From positions 290,356,966-290,420,965 of the forward strand of contig CM057009.1 in assembly GCA_029891345.1 (NCBI GenBank): a stretch of 64,000 nucleotides of DNA, read 5' to 3'. This DNA comes from Dryococelus australis. Taxonomy: Eukaryota; Arthropoda; Insecta; Phasmatodea; Phasmatidae. Below, piece after piece: positions 1 to 12,955 of the stretch. A program made the translations under genes and the position numbers. Each line of letters starts with the position of its first letter. The stretch's first letter is position 1. A model generated the notes under the pieces. It had not been told where the DNA came from and did no database searches. It was given only the letters and a program-made list of their open reading frames with translations.

Positions 1-505
1 TCATCGGATTCCAGGAACTGTAACTGAAATATTTTTCCCTCCCTTCACTGTTTCCGCAAAATCTCCCAGCTGTCTGCACCTCGTACTGTAGTGAGGAAGG
101 ATCACGTGCTCGACAGGCCCCGCACTAGACGCGACAAACACAGACATAAACATTGTCCATGTGCATGGAACAAACTCGTGAATGGGAGGGTCATAGCCCC
201 TATTAAGACCTGTGCAAGAGAACATATCGGACTGAACAACATAACCACACAACCACCAGTGCAAACAGAAACGACACGTGAAGTGACCGAGCCAATCAGG
301 ACATTTAGTACCCTTACCACCACCCACACCTAATGTGTTGTGCCTACCGACCCAATAATGTACTTCTGCATCCTCACTATTTGTACCATGCCCTTCTACA
401 GCTACCGATGCCATCCCATTAATGATACTGGCGAAATTCCAAATTCTTCCAAACTTTGTGGGACAGGGCTCAGAATACCTATGGGCATTTATCGACGAGT
501 GTCTG

Positions 506-961
506 CAATAATTGCACAGGAACGGAGTCCCAGTAAAAGAATGGCTGAGTGTCGTAGGGGCTCAACTGACAGGTGATGCGCGGACATGGTGGAGGACCAT
601 TATCGATTACCAAATGACTTGGGAGCAGTTCGTCATGAAGTTTTCCACACAATATACTAGGATGTTGGCCTCAATATTGACACAAGTTAGCATTTTCACA
701 GAATGGCAACGTCCACACAAGGAAGTGTAAATTTTCATCAGGAGAAAGGTAAACTTAGTCGCCAGATTCTACCCGCATGTTGCTACCACAGATGTTTTTT
801 TTGAAGCCATGATACAGATAGTGCTACCAGAGTTCAGAGCAGCTTTGCGATCTGCAATCCACCATGGGTTCGAAAACTTTGTACGGACAATCGCGGGGAT
901 TTCACGTGAACAGCTGAGTTGCATCAACGAGGAGCACCACCACGTGGTCCGGCGAGTGTAA
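506..961 (+). pseudogene. Retrotransposon gag relic
   Basis: A reading frame broken by one in-frame TAA at 728-730 encodes a Retrotrans_gag-like segment. The diagnostic part reads LTGDARTWWR, followed by a TWEQF-like stretch and FSTQYTR, the pattern of capsid-type gag domains in Ty3/gypsy elements, where this region builds the virus-like particle. After the stop the frame continues with LPEFRAALRSAIHHGF and ends near HHHVVRRV. No CCHC zinc knuckle was seen. The downstream RT and integrase relics on the same strand support the assignment. Start codon and full length are unknown because upstream frames are broken. Confidence 0.7.
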
Positions 962-3066
962 ACATTGCCACAGTCCCCAGCTGTCAAAACAATAACAACA
1001 TGGTGCGAAGTGGTCCCCCAACCACAGTCCATGCTTCAGCAAGGGTTACCCTGGATGACACCCTCCAACAACAACTATGTCAGCTTTGTCCCACTTGGAG
1101 TGCCCCTGTCTCTCGCTGTCCTCTCTTGATGACCGATAAAGTCTGGAACTGCATCACTCGACAACAAACTTAAGTGGAAAATTACCTATCAGTACAATGC
1201 AGAGTAGTTTACAATGGATCACCGGGACACTGTCTCTCGCCGAATTAGAGAAACAATCTCATGGGTGAGATACCATACACCTTGGTCGCCTATGTCCAGC
1301 ACAGCACACTGAAGAAGCCAGTGTATTGAGCAAGGTGCCTTCCACCCTCCTAACAGGACTCGTCACCCACTTTTGACCATTACCAGTGCTGGGAAGGATG
1401 CTGTTGTTAAGAATACACAAATATTACCCCAGTACATAGCACTGCAGGAATACACAGGTATAAATACAGAGGATGTTGACCTATTATTTTTACAGAGCAT
1501 GGAATGTTTGTAATGGTATGGTGCCTAACATGAAGAATGGGCCGAGCATGCAGAATTTTATATCTGTCGCCCAGCATGCAAGAGATAGTCACTTTGGAGG
1601 CAACTTGACTCAACTTTGCCTGAGTTTGCAAAAGACTTCGAGACCATTTCCCAGTGGCAGAACAAAGGCCGACTGTCATGTCTAGCTCTATTGGAGAAAA
1701 AAATGGGACTGTGAATTTGAAGAGATATTCATTGCATGCAAGCATACAGCTGCTCTGTCGGATTTAAGCTAGAGACACCACTGAGGGGGTCTACCACATG
1801 TTACCCTACGACTGCATGAGCCTTTAAAATCATTCATATCCCCAGCTCTTAGCGAAAGTATGGAAGGCTACATGTATCCCACAGTAGTAGCCTAGCAATG
1901 CTTGAAACAGTTTTTCTGCACCCCTGCTATACAGATATAGGAACATGCCATTCCCCAGGATTTAGTGGCAAGCACAGCACACACACTGTTGAGGCAAACA
2001 TTGTGCCTACAGAGGGAAGTGAACCATGCGATTCACCCAGGTTGAAACCAGAATGAGCCATCCAGCAGGAAACCCCATAGAATGATGGAATGATACAAGA
2101 CCATCAAAGTCTAACAGATGCCTGATACCTACATCCATTAAATCGGGACTTTCCAGTGCAGAATGCTCCACTGTTGGAAAACGAGAAGTGGTTGGGGGTG
2201 GGGTACCAACCAAATGCTGCCCCCCTCCTTACAGTCTCAGCTACAACACAAATACGGATATGTAACCAACAGACCGCAGCACAAATGTCATCAGAATCGA
2301 GGTGCCTGCTACGAATCCTCATAAAGGTCAACAAACAGCATACAGCAATTATGAACACTGCAGTACGCCACACATTATTCCAGCCTGCTCGTGTACATTC
2401 AGAGAGTTTCTGATGTGATCTCTACTTATATCATCTCGCCACCCACGATGGAGCAGGAATTGTGTTGGGCATGGATGACCTCAATATCTGGCTTCGCGAC
2501 CAGCTGACTTCGGTGGAACCCATGGCGGTCGACAGACACAACCAGGCAATGGTACTTTAACAACAATGGGTGAACGTACAGGACGACATCGTCGAGGTAG
2601 CAACTGACTGCGCTAAATCTCGACACAGGGGAACACAGGACAATCTGTTCCCTGGATACTGCTCTAGTCAAAGAAAAAAGTTATTACCCTCGTAGACCTT
2701 GCCAATAGTATGCCTAAATATTACTATTGAAAATTGGAGCAACTTAAGACGAGCGTGGCAATGTGTTGGTATTCTCCGACTTGCTTCATGCCACCACCAC
2801 ATTCGAACATGCAATAGCCATGGTAGACAGTGAGTAAAAGTGTCTGCACTGATATGGGTTTCATGAATGTGTTTTATATAAACAAGTTGGGGAAATGTTC
2901 AGTAAGGGGTTATTGAGCCATCAACAGCAGATACAATTCCTCTATTGTATTGGTAGCTACCTAAAAAAGATGAAGGATCATATTTTGCGAAGATTTCAGA
3001 CTGTTCAATTCAGTGACCCAGAGTGCACTGCCCATGCAAATCAGTTTGGAAGAAACATTTGATAAC

Positions 3067-5606
3067 TTAACCTGTGATTGTGCGCACTATGAGCAAATTG
3101 CTCATGGTTACTTCAAAACATTGCATCATTTCTAGTAAAATTTTCTTAAGACCTTGGCCATCTTGGTACCTTAAAAGCAGCATTTTTCTGTAGGCCAATT
3201 ATATATAAATCTTCTGATGTGTGGAGGGAGAGGCAGTGTCAACCAGCAAAGTCAGCTCCACGCATCTTTAGGGCATTTTGCTCTACGTGCTCCTGATAGC
3301 ATAGGTGTACTGCTTATCGAGTGTGAGTAATTATCTATGTGCGTGCCCGATAGTGTAGGCGTGCTGCTTATCGAGTGCAAGCAGTAACTCCAGCATTTTA
3401 GTTTATAGCATACTGGTTGTCAGTGCTTGCTCGTGCGTGCCCAACTGTCGTCCGGTTTATTGGAAATGTAGAAACGGACTGTGTGAAATGCATTTACAAT
3501 TAAATTTCGTCGAAATTTTAGTTTGTAGCACAATGGCTAATAAGGATCCAGAGGTATCGTTTGAATGGCTTCGAGAACTAGAAAATGAAGGTTATGGTAA
3601 TTAATAGAGTGACAGTTAAAGTGAACACAGAGATCACAACACTGCACGTGAACAATCAGATTCTGAACGAAGTGAAGCAGAAATTGCCGAGTGTTTGCTG
3701 GCAGATAATTTTTATTTGGGTTAAGACAAACAGACAAGGTGGGGTAAGCATATGCCACATCGGTAAAGAAATGTACATACTGGGGCATGCAATATAGTAT
3801 CTCATCCCCCCCCCCCTTGTGTCATGGGCATTGCAAAAATGTGGATACAATTTTGCAAATCTGGAAATAGTTTTTTCCCTCTAATATTTTTGAAGAAATA
3901 GTTTACTCTGACACAAAATATGCAGCTAAAATGAGGGAAAGAGTTTCACATCCACATGACTCTCTAAACACTATGTTAGAGGAAATGTATGCAATTTTGG
4001 GTCTTTTGTACATAGCTGGTTTGAAAAAGCCCAACATCTAAACTTACAAGAACTTTGGGTTGACGGTGGGACAGCCCCAGATTGTTTTAGAGCCATTATG
4101 ACGATAAAGAGGTTTGCCATTTCCCTTAAGGCTCTCAGGTTCGATGGATTTGACACTCGAGAAGCTCGGAAGAAAGTTGATAATTTGGCTCCCATTAGAA
4201 ACATTTTTGAAGAATTTGTCACTAAATGCATCAGTTATTATCAATTTGGACAATAATTAACAATTGACGAAATGCTTGATGCTTTTTATAGTCGTTGCAA
4301 ATTTCGTCAATATATTGCAAATAAGCCTGCAAAATATGGCATTAAGATTTATGGCCTAGTTGATGCTAGGATGTTCTACACAAGTATACTGGAGGTATAT
4401 GGAAGTAAACAGCCTGAAGATCCATACAGAACTGACAACTGAGCTAGTTGTGTGGTGAAACACCTTATTACTTCCATTGCAAACACTGGGCATAATATTA
4501 CAATGGATAACTATTTTACATCAGTTGGACCAGCAGAATAACTTTTGAGGGACCACAAACTGACAATAGTTGGGACACTTCGTAAAAATAAATAAGAAAC
4601 TCCACCATTGTTCCTGGACACAAAAGAAAGGCCAGTTCACAGCACTATGTTTGGTTTCAGAGAAAAATGCCTCCTAGTTTCATATGTATCGAAGAAAGGA
4701 AAAAAATGTACTGGTGATATCTACAATGCACAACAGTGGCACAATTGATTAATCAACAGGCGACATGTGTAAACCAGATGTCATGACATTCTACAACCTT
4801 ACCAAGGGAGGTGCATATGTCGTGGATGAGATGAAGGCATCCCACTCAGTGTCAAGAATCTGTAGCTGCTGGTCACTCACTGTGTTCTTTACTATAATGA
4901 ATATAGCTTGCACAAAGAGTCTTATATTTTACAAGTTCAACACAAATGATCAAATAGATCGCCCTACATACATAAAAACTCAGTCTTTAGTTCTCATGAA
5001 ACCTCATCTAGTGACAAGATCTTCCATTCTCACTCTTCCAGGACAGCTGGTATGGCAAATCAAACGAGTTTCTGGCTTGCAAGTTGTGGACAACCGACCA
5101 CCAACAACTGAAGGATTTTGTGGCATATGTCCAAGATATAAAAACAGGCGAACTAAGAATATTTGTGCCAGGTGTACCATCCCGATATGCAACAAACATA
5201 CAACGTTCACTTGTGTAATATGTGTGGGGGGTGATAATAGTGACAATGAATAATATACTGTACTAGCATTATATGTACATATACAATTTATATAAATCAG
5301 TTGCTGATGTATGCAAACTTGTGGTTTTTATCACGATAAATTTGGAGTGTTTTTGTGACTTCTATTGAAGCTGTATTAGAAGATACTGTCATCACACATG
5401 ACTACTTAAATTTGCTGCTTGGGGGCGAGTGAAAATTTTTAAACATTTTCAAATGTTTATGTTAAATTTCTAGTGTTTTAAAATAGGTTTTACTATAGCA
5501 AATCTTGCAATTTGGCAGATTATTCATTGTTGTGAATAATGTGAGCAAAATTCTCAATGTGTGCCCTATCATGCAACTTTTCATAGTGCACCTGATTGCA
5601 GGTTAA
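3067..5606 (+). mobile_element. piggyBac-type DNA transposon with TTAA target duplication
   Basis: The element is bounded by TTAA at 3067-3070 and TTAA at 5603-5606, the target site used by piggyBac transposases. Inside the TTAAs the termini form an imperfect inverted repeat: the left end reads CCTGTGATTGTGCGCACTAT and the right end, reverse-complemented, CCTGCAATCAGGTGCACTAT. The left terminus is followed by a near-palindrome (ATGAGCAAATTGCTCAT). A 54-bp imperfect tandem duplication lies in the 5' untranslated part (about 3290-3400, key motif CTGCTTATCGAGTG at 3310 and 3364). A degenerate transposase gene fills 3533-5253. Insertion split the host gypsy reverse transcriptase, so piggyBac is the younger element. 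Confidence 0.85.
3533..5253 (+). pseudogene. piggyBac transposase pseudogene (PGBD family)
   Basis: An ATG at 3533 opens MANKDPEVSFEWLRELENEG and is soon followed by stops. An FYLG-DKQTRWGKHMP patch matches the amino-terminal part of the DDE_Tnp_1_7 (piggyBac) domain. The catalytic core is recognisable in pieces: WVDGGTAPDCFRAIM near 4056, LTIDEMLDAFYSRCKFRQYI near 4260, KYGIKIYGLVDARMFY near 4335 and MDNYFTS near 4503. The carboxy end (4765-5253, another frame) keeps the Cys-rich zinc-binding domain as CGIC...CARC...CNKH...CVIC. Several frame changes and stops make it non-functional. Length and domain order fit a once full-length transposase of about 570 residues. Whether any piece was co-opted cannot be judged here. 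Confidence 0.85.
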
Positions 5607-5890
5607 TAGACACACAAACAGACAGAAGACAATTTCATTTTCAAGTGATGATATTCGCCCAGAAATGTGCCCTGTCAACATTTGATGAAGAGAGCTTTGT
5701 AATGGTTCAATGGAGAATTTGTGACTGCATATCTGGACGATATCATTATATGGTGTAGAATGTGGGAGGAAAACATGCACCAAACAAGATTTGCGGTCGA
5801 AGGGTTAGCCACGCATCAACTCACAGAATAATTTGGAAAATGTCACATGGAGAAAACTACCCTTGACTTTTTAGGACATGTGGAATGCGA
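5607..5890 (+). pseudogene. Ty3/gypsy reverse transcriptase relic (YLDD palm)
   Basis: Directly after the piggyBac right end the gypsy reading resumes. FHFQVMIFAQKCALSTF resembles the conserved VMPFGL-NAP-TF motif of Ty3/gypsy RT. A frameshift follows, then AYLDDIIIWC with the catalytic YLDD box at 5730-5741, and further on FGKCHMEKTTLDFLGH, matching the KC-F-LG motif downstream of the active site. The same protein appears to continue leftwards before the piggyBac insertion (SLEETFDNL just before 3067). It would have copied element RNA into cDNA. Frameshifts and stops make it inactive. Confidence 0.75.
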
Positions 5891-6239
5891 AAAACGAAAC
5901 TACACATATCCTGAACACACATGTAAAATTTCTGATGCAGTACCATCTGCCTAATGAAATCATTGTCGATGATAGTGACTATGGTTGGTCCTGCCATTTT
6001 TCCATCACAAATCAGAGAAAACATCTCACAGCATGATGTAGAGGTTATAAATGCTGTCACTGACACCATTGTGCCATTCCACATGACAGTGGATCAGCTC
6101 ATAGCTTGGGTTTAATGATCGAAACTGACATTTACAGACACCAAGTTGTGAGTGGTATGCATAATAACAGAATATCCTTAATTTCGTGTTGTGTAGGGGA
6201 CAATATTTCATGTTTCCCTACCAACTAGCGAGGTGACAT

Positions 6240-7375
6240 TTTGGATCTTCGTGCCATAAGAGGTGCTACAAATTCACTCTGGAAAAACACTGGATGGACA
6301 TCCAGGAACCCAAAAGTTGGCCCATGAAATCGATGCCTATTTACATGAGATTGGCCTGAATGAAGATGTCTGCGACCACATCAATTTTTGTAAGTCATGC
6401 CAGCTGTTTAACTCTAGGAATCGCGAAATAAATCAGCTACAGCAACCCCTGTAGCAAAACACACAATTTGGAACCATCACTCTGGATGACACTGGACCAA
6501 ACCCCTGTAGCCTACAGATAAATGTTTTATATTCATCGATCCCGACTGGTTATCTTGCTGGCTGGAGTTATATTTTGTGTCAGATACTATAATAATCATG
6601 CTCACGAATGCTCAGCACCAAAATCTTCATGATGTGAGTCTTTTTCAGGATTATCCTAATTGACAAGTTAACCAGCTGCTGATGGAGGGAAAGATTCAGA
6701 CAGTGGTAGGTAGTGCTGGATGCCATAACAATCTACCACCCAAGGGTGAATCCACTAGGTAGAGGAACAAAGAAATTAAACACCCAACTATATATCTAGG
6801 TGTGTGAAAACGCCAGGAACTAGGACCTCCTCTTTCCTGATATACTACTTCTTCTACACTGGCGTGCCAATGCCATCACACGACATTGTTGGCTGCCTAA
6901 ATGCATGGGCAGAATAACTGGTTGCCAGAGAGCAGTTAGTATATCAAAACCTTCATACTGGGGAGGATAATGAGATGGTGCAATGAAAATAATAGCCCAA
7001 AACACTGCTCAACATCATGCCCAGTACAGTGAGGTGCAGAGATGGTCTACAAATCATCTACCTGCATTGATATGGCTTAACCTGGTTCACTAGGTGTGGT
7101 TGCACACCCAGTTTGGTGGGGCATAGGATTTCTTCTAAGATATGGAACCTCGCTGGGAGGGCCCATACAGGGTAATGTGGCATCTAGCCACAGCCATCTC
7201 TTCTGATATAGGCACTACTACCAGCCATAGTTGCAAGTTGCACCAGGAACATCTCCTCCAGGTGATCCACAAGCCTGGTACCCCAGCAGGAAAGACAGTG
7301 ACCTGCCTATATTACCTGGCACTACATTGTTTATCATTTCGATGCCTACTGCCTAGAGGCTGCCAGACTGACTAA
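6240..7375 (+). pseudogene. Ty3/gypsy integrase relic
   Basis: 6263-6454 encodes an H2C2 zinc-binding integrase domain: HSGKTLDGHPGTQKLAHEI followed by HINFCKSCQLFN, with the His-His-Cys-Cys spacing of integrase_H2C2. The DDE core follows in broken frames. Near 6734 YHPRVNPLGRGTKKL matches the YHP-N-ER motif that contains the catalytic Glu in gypsy integrases, but Gly-Arg replaces the usual Glu-Arg. At 7142-7375 EPRWEGPYRV matches the carboxy-terminal integrase motif found in many gypsy elements. It would have inserted cDNA into host chromosomes. Multiple stops show decay. Order and strand agree with the gag and RT relics. Confidence 0.8.
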
Positions 7376-7782
7376 CCAAAGTTGGGATAAACGCTGATGA
7401 GTGGCCAGAAGTAGACAAGAATGATTAACTGAATGGCTCTTAGTTGTTAACATTCGCCAAAAATAAAATATGCCCTCGGGGGGATGCCTGCCAGAGCCCC
7501 TAGAGGATGGATCCTCACATGAGCTGGGTGTTAAAACTATACATAATGGGATTACCCGAAACCATAATTAACTCCATGGAGGTGGTGGTACCTGTAGAAA
7601 GGAATTAGAAGGGACACTGGAAATGGTGGAGCCACTAACAATGAAGACGGAAATAAGCCTAAATGTGGCTCCAACCCAAAGAGAACCCTGGCAGGTTATT
7701 GAATGAGATGGCGATATGAAAAAGCACTGAAGGAACCAGCATCCATAGTTGGGAAAATTAGAGTACCATGCACAGAGGTACA

Positions 7783-7893
7783 TGTCTCCATCGACCGATC
7801 ACATTTCTACTCGATGTGCCATATACACAAAGTATTTATTAATGTTCCAATCATCCCCTAACAGGTGCAGTGACGTAATTTGGATCTCAGTAT
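7783..7893 (+). repeat. Dispersed repeat copy 1, possible LTR piece
   Basis: About 110 bp beginning GTCTCCATCGACCG and ending GACGTAATTTGGATC are repeated in the same orientation at 12093-12198 with roughly 80 percent identity by eye. The piece lies just downstream of the gypsy integrase relic, so it could belong to the 3' untranslated region or LTR of that element. No TG/CA ends or polypurine tract were identified to prove this. Confidence 0.55.
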
Positions 7894-7899
7894 GTGATG

Positions 7900-8884
7900 G
7901 TGTGTCTGGAACACAGCACAATTTTCGCCTACTATACTGCTGAATTACATGCCCTATGAGCGATATCGCCTGGGTTATTTAACATAGACTACTGGGTGCT
8001 CGCACCCCATGACATGTATAACGGTAAAGGGAGGAGGAGCTTGATTTTTTTCATATAGTTCTACTTTGCAAAACAATGGACTAATAACATTACCCTCTCT
8101 ATATTAATTATTTATGTGATTAACAGTCAAAAACATGAAATTCGTTTTACGTTTTTAAATGGTTCCCCAGATATGAAATGACACCAAAAATATTAAAGTG
8201 GCAGCCATTTTAAAAACAAGCATGCAGCATAAGAAATAAAGTTTCTGTATGATATCTCAAGTAATAAAAAACGATTCTGACCAACAAAAGGTTCATTAAG
8301 TATATGTAAAGTATTAAGGAAATCCAGACACTTATTTTAATTCCTGCATTCGAACCGCCTTTCCTTTTCAACTTTAATGAAATCCAAACCCCATACATAT
8401 TAATAGTTTTGTGCAGAGATGTTTTAGTACCCGGCATCGTTCGTTTCAAGGATAAAAATTAATTGTATGTGTGCAAAGTTGTTGTATCGATTGTTCGTAA
8501 GTTTGTCTTTTAACCCCAAGTCAATTCTGACATATCATCAAAAAAACCTGACTATAAATTATGATAATAGTGTTTTCGGAATGTTCATATTAAGTTATTC
8601 ATGGCATGTCCCAGAAGTAAATCCGGTGATATGGTTCCAGTACATAGCGGCAGCGAATAGATACATGGAGAGCTGCCGCATAGTTTCCCGTTCGCATGTT
8701 AAATGCCGAGCGAGTAGGTTAAAGTAGTAGGTGGGGGCTGATCCTAGACTTTCCTGTTTCCGGTTTTTTGTGTTCTTACCTTGTTTTGAGGTATGCATCT
8801 GTGTTGTATTAATAGTTTAATTCCTCTTTGCTTTTTATATAAATTTTTACGATTATTATCAATATTGATTATGTGTTTTTGCAG
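7900..8884. other. No recognisable gene
   Basis: AT-rich sequence. Short ORFs here (8467-8727 + and 8210-8449 -) show no recognised motif. A polypyrimidine tract and AG at 8883-8884 precede the unidentified frame at 8885. Confidence 0.5.
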
Positions 8885-9330
8885 ATTTCATCCTGACACC
8901 AATCGGAGGCGAATTCGTTCTTCTGGCTACTACCCGAGGAAGGTGTATCGTAATATTGTGCCTTTTACTAAGGATGTCAATAAAGATGATCGGTCTTGGA
9001 CAGTTAAGATCCTTGATATAGAAGAGAGTTATATTTTGTTGTCTTTTTTGTACAGCTTTGGTCTTCAATGAATAACTGCTAAAGCTGGCAGTGGTTTGTT
9101 GGAAATGAGTTGCTTCAGAAGGTCTTATGTTGAGAAGGAGCCTGCACCAAAGGATATTAGTGAGATTGAGCCAAACAGGATAATCTGCTGGAAGACTTTT
9201 CCAGTTCATGAGGGTAAGGCAGACAATAATGCTGTAATTAGTGTTTTTGGTAATGCATTTATGTATTCACATAAGAAAATTAAGATGGAATTTGGTGATC
9301 AGATTTGGTTGTATCGGAAATTAGTTTAAC
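8885..9330 (+). pseudogene. Unidentified reading frame broken by one TGA
   Basis: From 8885 to TAA at 9328-9330 one frame stays open for about 148 codons except for a single TGA at 9069-9071. The predicted chain is basic and of mixed composition, starting FHPDTNRRRIRSSGYYPRK and ending KKIKMEFGDQIWLYRKLV. It shows no low complexity, signal peptide or membrane segment. It is preceded by a good splice-acceptor context (TATGTGTTTTTGCAG ending at 8884), so it may be a terminal exon or a retrocopied fragment. I do not recognise the family. An open frame of this length stands out in such AT-rich DNA. It could be part of an unknown transposon, a decayed host exon, or chance. Confidence 0.3.
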
Positions 9331-9339
9331 CTATACCTA

Positions 9340-10440
9340 AGTTATGGTATTAAGTACGAGGAATCTGACATTTATAGTAACCAACTTCGCAAGTTTCAAA
9401 TGCAGTCATCTCGTCAATAAGTTGCGCAGTTCCATGTTTTATTCGTAATCGTGCACACTAAGCGTGTGCGCGATAATGCGTCTAATGCAAAGTATGTTTT
9501 ATGCCTCGTGTTTTATTCCCGGGAACATCGATAAGTTTAATTATATCACAATGTTCAATGCCCAGATAGCGATATGGTTGGTTCTTGCTTCAAAAATAAT
9601 ATTATCACTGAGTTAAAGTGCTGTCGGGACCTGATGAAGTGTGAATAATGAATACCATCTGGAGCACTGGCATTATTACACTTAGCTTGTGGCTGTTGGC
9701 CACAAAACAATTTATTTTATATCCATAATGTTTGCATTATTCCATACCAAAATCACAACGTTAATGTTTACGGGATGTAAAAATAATAAAAACTAACTCA
9801 TACATTGAGATCATTCATATTGAAAAATATATACTATAAATTACTTCAAGATATATGTATAATCAAATATGAAAATTTATAGCAATTTAAAAAAAAATTG
9901 TTTAAAATAAGGGAATTTTGACACATGTTTGATTTGTTACAGTGAATGATTTTTGGCAAAATAAATTTGCCTAAGCATACCTTAAAATGGACCAAAGCAT
10001 GACCTTTCATTTGCCCTTGTTAAATTTTCTCTAAACGTTCTCATTGATTTTAGTTGTACGTCCTAAAAAAAATTAAAATTATGATTTTGACATGGCATGA
10101 TGCAAAAACTATGAGATAAAATTATTTTATACGAGGGAAGAGTGCTTAAAATGTCTATAAACTGGACGATATTTCTAACAAATATAAAACAATGAATTTT
10201 TTGGTGACCAGGATACTTATAGCTGTAACTTACTCATTTTTATGGAGCGTGTCTTATCCAGAACTTTTAATAGCACATTTAAACACACTTGATTGTAGCA
10301 ACCCACCACAAGTAATTTTGAAAAAATTCCAGAAACAACATGATAAAATTTGTATCGAATAAATAATACAAAAAAAAAAAAGATTGCTGATAGACAATTG
10401 ATTACTCCAATAACTACAATGTAACTAAAAAAAAATTAAT
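9340..10440. other. AT-rich non-coding stretch
   Basis: No ORF, repeat match or motif that I can support. A-runs occur near 10,370 and 10,430. Confidence 0.5.
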
Positions 10441-10455
10441 TCCTAAAGCTCAAAA

Positions 10456-10985
<530 letters not shown>

Positions 10986-10999
10986 ACAGACTCTCTCTT

Positions 11000-11000
11000 C

Positions 11001-11035
<35 letters not shown>

Positions 11036-11050
11036 TACACACACACACAA
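11000..11050. repeat. Compound microsatellite (TA)n(CA)n
   Basis: About 13 TA units pass into CA-rich units. Together with the (CA)n(TA)n tract at 10456-10590 it brackets repeat BC copy 1 in mirror order. Confidence 0.95.
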
Positions 11051-12090
11051 AGTGCAAAGTGTTTGCTTGTTGTCGTGGTAGTCAAACAAATATTTGATGG
11101 CTGTAATGGCATTATTCATAAATACCTAGTTTCCGTAACATAAACTATTCAGGAATTATTAGAGAGTGACAATCCACAATAATACAGGGGCAAATACACA
11201 CAACAATGTCGTTAGTACGTACTGATTGTAACAAGCTGTTTCCAAATCAGCTTTACTAGTTATGTCCCGTGTGAAATAGCAGCGTGCATTATTTATATTT
11301 TTATTTTGATAAAAAAAATTTAACGCCGATTGCTGAATAGTAGGCCTTCACAGGCCTGGCGAGGACAGAGGCATCTTATTTATTAAGAAAATTAAGCCAC
11401 ATTTCACTGCATTCGGGAATCGCATCGATGAAATCCTGAGAGCTGAGAATTGTTTACGTCATAATTGTTTTTTTTTTCCGGTACTTGCTATGAAACAAAT
11501 GGAACGCCATGTTTGCGCAACAACAGAGCAGATTATGTGTGTGATATAGGGCGCAATATTTTCAAAGAGCTTGGGAAGATGGACGATAATTACATCGGAC
11601 AATGGGAAGATTAAATCCTCATACGCGTGGCCTTCACATGGAAGCTGTCACGTGAGCTAATTTACTCTCTGTGTGGAGTTACAGTCCATTATAATACGAA
11701 AACAAAGGGCGTAATTATGCACGTCGTATATTTATGAAAGTAGGTATTGCTTACACGAGTTGGCAGCGAAATACTTAAATCTGTGATTACTTCTCCAAAA
11801 GTTCGGAGTACAATTAAATGGATAATATTACTATTTTATACGTCAATTTAATTGTGATTATACTTGCTAAGCGCAGATAAATGTATACAACTACTTCATT
11901 GAGATATTATTCCACGGTGTTTTCGCAAGATACTAAAATACACTCTGAAGTAATTTGATGGTGTAGTAGAAAAAAACATGTAATGCTCTAACCGTTAACT
12001 ACAGATTGACACATTATACATGTTATTATGGCAGTAATTGCTGAATTATTAAGCGGTGGACAATGAACACTATCACGCACGCAGGCTTGT
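11051..12090. other. No recognisable gene
   Basis: AT-rich DNA with only short chance ORFs. No repeat match to the rest of the window was noticed. Confidence 0.5.
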
Positions 12091-12092
12091 AT

Positions 12093-12198
12093 TGTCTCCA
12101 TCGACCGCGCACATATCCGCTTAGTGTGCCGTACACGAAGTATTAATTAAAGATCCAATCATCACCTGACCAGCGCGGTGTCGTAATTTGGATCAAGG
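12093..12198 (+). repeat. Dispersed repeat copy 2 (matches 7783-7893)
   Basis: Same-orientation match to 7783-7893, sharing GTCTCCATCGACCG, TCCAATCATC and GTCGTAATTTGGATC. No flanking retroelement coding sequence accompanies it, so if the repeat is an LTR this would be an isolated fragment. Confidence 0.55.
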
Positions 12199-12849
12199 TA
12201 CATTAGCAAAGAGAGGAGGATGTACTCTGTCGGAGAAGCCCACGGTGATATTTTAACATGCGTTGCCCATTTGTGGTCTCATTTGTAGCTGCGTTCTCTT
12301 CAGTGTTTCATGTCGTTTGTTTCTTTAGCTTTTAGGCCCGCGACACTCAAACTGAATTCTCTGGTCCTAATATTCTCTGGCATATATTTTGTCCCATTTT
12401 GTGCTACTGTTGAATTTTTTTTGTAATATTAGAGTTGTATTTTTCGTTTCTGTTGGATTTTATTGTGAGCCGACAATCAAGGCAGTAATATAAATATTTT
12501 ATAATATTTTTGCAGTTTTACTGCAAAATATAGTTAAATTCAAACAATTGAGTTGTACATATTAAACATAATATTTACCTCTCTCGGTGTGGAAACGCAC
12601 TGTTTTGTTTTGTGAAATTATTGGCCACTTTAAAGTGATTACTTAGGTTCCAAGATCGTCTCCACCCCTTTTTTGTGTAGTCACATTTAGCAATTAAGAC
12701 TATTCGATTAAAATCAGAATGAAAGCAGATTAGACCTTTGCCATTAAATTATAAATGAAAAATTGAGCCCCTGGGTGTCAGGTTGCTGCCTCAAGTGATT
12801 CCACGATAACTGCCTCGCTTGCGTAGTCACCATGTAACTGACAGTACCT

Positions 12850-12955
12850 TCAGACGCCGGTGCCCTGGCGCAAATGGCTTGAACGCCAGCTTCGGTTCCA
12901 AGAGTACTGGGTTCGAGCCCCGCGCAAATCATGGACGCGCCTTCCGTCTTTAAGT
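12850..12955 (+). mobile_element. tRNA-derived SINE head, minor family
   Basis: TGGCGCAAATGG at about 12868 fits an RNA polymerase III A box, and GGGTTCGAGCCC about 40 bp later fits a B box. The arms cannot be folded into a sound cloverleaf with an acceptor stem, and the sequence differs from the main SINE family of this window, so it is read as a tRNA-like SINE fragment, not a tRNA gene. Confidence 0.45.

Larger units (their letters stand above)
420..7400 (+). mobile_element. Decayed Ty3/gypsy-type LTR retrotransposon, interrupted by piggyBac
   Basis: Collinear gag, reverse transcriptase and integrase remnants lie in the order expected for a Ty3/gypsy element, all on the + strand, with many stops and frameshifts. 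The stretch 3067-5606 is a separate piggyBac element and does not belong to it. Neither LTR could be delimited: no TG/CA-ended direct repeat was found flanking the coding relics. Between gag and RT (about 1000-3066) translation gives only short patches that might be protease or the RT amino end, none convincing. The element is certainly inactive. Family membership below the Ty3/gypsy level is not assigned. Confidence 0.8.

Noticed and set aside
1..414. 137-codon minus-strand ORF at the window start
   Set aside because: Antisense to the gypsy relic region; Cys/Trp-rich with no recognisable motif, probably chance.
2426..3066. Protease or early RT of the gypsy relic (patches such as GIVLGMDDLNIW and FSDLLHATTTFEHA)
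   Set aside because: Resemblance is limited to a few residues each and their order does not fit the RT motifs found after 5607.
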